A stretch of 10,589 nt of DNA from DAOMOD01 sp964526035 (GTDB lineage Bacteria > Pseudomonadota > Gammaproteobacteria > Xanthomonadales > BPKI01): NCBI GenBank assembly GCA_964526035.1, contig CAZGKE010000121.1, positions 1 through 10,589 of the forward strand, in the 5' to 3' direction. The position numbers and the translations under genes are program-made. This document shows, piece by piece, positions 8,260-10,589 of the stretch. The notes under the pieces were generated by a model that made no database searches, had not been told where the DNA came from, and saw only the letters and a list, made by a program, of their open reading frames with translations. The number at the start of each line of letters is the position of its first letter. Position 1 is the first letter of the stretch.

Positions 8260-8820
8260 TTATGCTTTCTCGACCTGCGAAAACTCCAGTTCCACGGGCG
8301 TTGAACGCCCGAAGATCGATACCGCCACACGCAGGCGGCTCTTGTCGTAATTCACTTCCTCGACCGTGCCGTTGAAATCGTTGAACGGGCCGTCGGTCAC
8401 ACGCACCAGTTCACCCGGCTCGAACAGCACCTTCGGCTTGGGCTTGTCCACGCCTTCCTGCACGCGGCGCAGGATGACGTCGGCTTCCTTGTCGGCAATC
8501 GGCATAGGACGGTCCGCTGTGCCACCGATGAAACCCATGACCTTGGGCGTTTCCTTGACCAGGTGCCAGCTCTCGTCGTCGATGCGGCTGGCGCGACCTT
8601 CCTGGCTGGTCTCGATCTGTACCAGGACATAGCCAGGAAAGAACTTGCGCTCGCTCTTGCGCTTCTGGCCACCGCGCATCTCCACGACTTCCTCGGTCGG
8701 CACCAGCACATCGCCGAATCGATCCTCCATCCCGGCGCGCGCAATCCGCTCCTTGAGCGAACGCGACACCTGGTTCTCGAACCCGGAGTAGGCGTGTACG
8801 ACGTACCAGCGTTTGGTCAT
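8260..8820 (-). CDS. nusG: Transcription termination/antitermination factor NusG
   Basis: This 186-residue NusG binds the RNA polymerase clamp through its N-terminal domain. Through its KOW domain it contacts Rho or ribosomal protein S10, which couples transcription to translation. The NGN domain covers about 3-125 (RWYVVHAYSGFE, EDRFGDVLVPTEEVVEMRGG, KSERKFFPGYVLVQ). The KOW domain covers about 134-165 (EPGELVRVTDGPFNDFNGT), and the protein ends FSQVEKA. The open frame extends 22 codons upstream into secE. The ATG at 8820 is preferred because RWYVVHAYSGFE begins at residue 4 and an AGAGGA lies 7 nt upstream. Compared with E. coli it has about 10 extra residues at 71-82 (SQEGRASRIDDE), which I recall as also present in Xanthomonas. 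Confidence 0.97.
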   Translation of the reverse strand: MTKRWYVVHAYSGFENQVSRSLKERIARAGMEDRFGDVLVPTEEVVEMRGGQKRKSERKFFPGYVLVQIETSQEGRASRIDDESWHLVKETPKVMGFIGGTADRPMPIADKEADVILRRVQEGVDKPKPKVLFEPGELVRVTDGPFNDFNGTVEEVNYDKSRLRVAVSIFGRSTPVELEFSQVEKA

Positions 8821-8831
8821 CCTGCTGTCCT

Positions 8832-9209
8832 CTAGCTGCCGATCATGCTGCGCACCGACCATGCCAGGAACATGTCGATGAACCACAGAATGATGCTGAT
8901 GATGACCACGACGACAAGGATCACCAAGGTGGTCTGCAGGGTTTCCTGGCGCGTCGGCCAGACCACCTTGCGCAGCTCGAAGTTGGACTCCGAGATGAAC
9001 TCCCGGGCGGCGCGGCCCCGCGCCGTAAAGGCTGCGATGGCGGCGGCAACGGCTGCCACGGCAAGCAATCCGACCCAGCGGATGCCGGTGGCGACATCCT
9101 CGTAATAGAAGAAGCCCGCCAGGCCGGCCGCGAGGATCGCCGCGGCGACCAGAAGCTTGCCGAGGTCGGCGGCGGAACCACCATTGGATTGTTCGACTTT
9201 GGTACTCAT
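8832..9209 (-). CDS. secE: Preprotein translocase subunit SecE
   Basis: This 125-residue SecE is the essential clamp subunit of the SecYEG inner-membrane channel. Three hydrophobic segments are visible at about 16-36, 43-62 and 93-117, as in the three-helix E. coli form. The conserved cytoplasmic amphipathic helix and hinge precede the last one (EFISESNFELRKVVWPTRQET, about 70-90), with the invariant WP at 84-85. The open frame runs a further 37 codons upstream, but that stretch is the tRNA-Trp gene, so the ATG at 9209 (MSTKVEQSN) is chosen. Only 16 nt separate this ATG from the tRNA 3' end. That leader lacks a clear Shine-Dalgarno (AAAGACAA precedes the ATG). The gene ends 11 nt before nusG. 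Confidence 0.96.
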   Translation of the reverse strand: MSTKVEQSNGGSAADLGKLLVAAAILAAGLAGFFYYEDVATGIRWVGLLAVAAVAAAIAAFTARGRAAREFISESNFELRKVVWPTRQETLQTTLVILVVVVIISIILWFIDMFLAWSVRSMIGS

Positions 9210-9225
9210 TTGTCTTTGGTCAAGA

Positions 9226-9301
<76 letters not shown>

Positions 9302-9316
9302 TCCGTTCCTCTGAAA

Positions 9317-9346
9317 ACACGTACGGCGGACCGTCTCCGGTCCGCC
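9317..9346 (-). terminator. Stem-loop upstream of tRNA-Trp with short U run
   Basis: A perfect 8-bp inverted repeat (GGCGGACC, loop GGAGAC, GGUCCGCC in the RNA, at 9325-9346) is followed by GUACGUGUUUUC. The four U residues begin 7 nt after the stem, so this is at best a weak or partial terminator of tuf transcription. It lies about 23 nt before the tRNA 5' end and could instead be a processing determinant for the polycistronic precursor. Confidence 0.4.
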
Positions 9347-9360
9347 CCGTTTGCCGGTCT

Positions 9361-9382
9361 GCACCCCGCCTGGACGGGGTGC
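9361..9382 (-). repeat. Stem-loop directly downstream of tuf
   Basis: A perfect 8-bp GC-rich inverted repeat (GCACCCCG / CGGGGTGC) with a 6-nt loop begins 16 nt after the tuf stop codon. No U tract follows on the tuf strand. It most likely stabilises the very abundant tuf message against 3' exonucleases, or forms a tandem element with the next hairpin at 9325-9346. Confidence 0.5.
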
Positions 9383-9398
9383 GTCTGGGGTGTACTTC

Positions 9399-10589
<1,191 letters not shown>

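Noticed and set aside
8821..8886. Longer upstream start for nusG (22 extra codons)
   Set aside because: It overlaps the end of secE. The start at 8820 has a good Shine-Dalgarno and the NGN domain begins immediately after it.

Overview
The window is a core-genome stretch of a gammaproteobacterium. It holds the classic transcription and translation supercluster, and every gene reads on the minus strand. In transcription order, from high to low coordinate, it runs tuf, tRNA-Trp(CCA), secE, nusG, rplK, rplA, rplJ, rplL, rpoB, rpoC. The lineage is most likely Xanthomonadales (Lysobacterales) or a close relative. Four things point there: RpoB is 1383 residues against about 1342 in E. coli; EF-Tu has an NKAD motif and a shortened domain-1 segment of the type I recall from Xanthomonas; NusG carries a roughly 10-residue insertion; and tRNA-Trp sits between tuf and secE. 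These comparisons are from memory, so the placement is an inference. The DNA is GC-rich by eye, with strong C/G preference at third codon positions.

Region by region on the minus strand: tuf (EF-Tu) begins exactly at the right edge, so its promoter lies outside. Its stop is followed by two perfect 8-bp hairpins and then a complete tRNA-Trp with an encoded CCA. secE starts only 16 nt after the tRNA. nusG follows after 11 nt. An 89-nt gap leads to rplK and rplA, which are 4 nt apart. A 330-nt spacer then holds a hairpin with a short U run just after rplA, and an L10-type ribosomal-protein leader with a recognisable kink-turn helix upstream of rplJ-rplL. A 206-nt spacer with two stem-loops separates rplL from rpoB. 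rpoC follows rpoB after 19 nt and runs off the left edge at codon 455, just before the catalytic aspartate motif.

The genes form one expression unit for growth-rate-controlled machinery: the elongation factor, the secretion channel subunit, the transcription elongation factor, the L1/L11 and L10/L12 stalk proteins, and the beta and beta' subunits of RNA polymerase. The non-coding spacers are the informative part. They mark the points where E. coli and relatives regulate or process this transcript: L1 and L10 autoregulation, and rplL-rpoB attenuation and RNase III cleavage.

I found no mobile element, CRISPR array, foreign-looking gene or undescribed system. The long open frames on the plus strand are antisense shadows of rpoB and rpoC. 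The findings below are therefore modest and concern RNA structure and lineage-specific protein variation.
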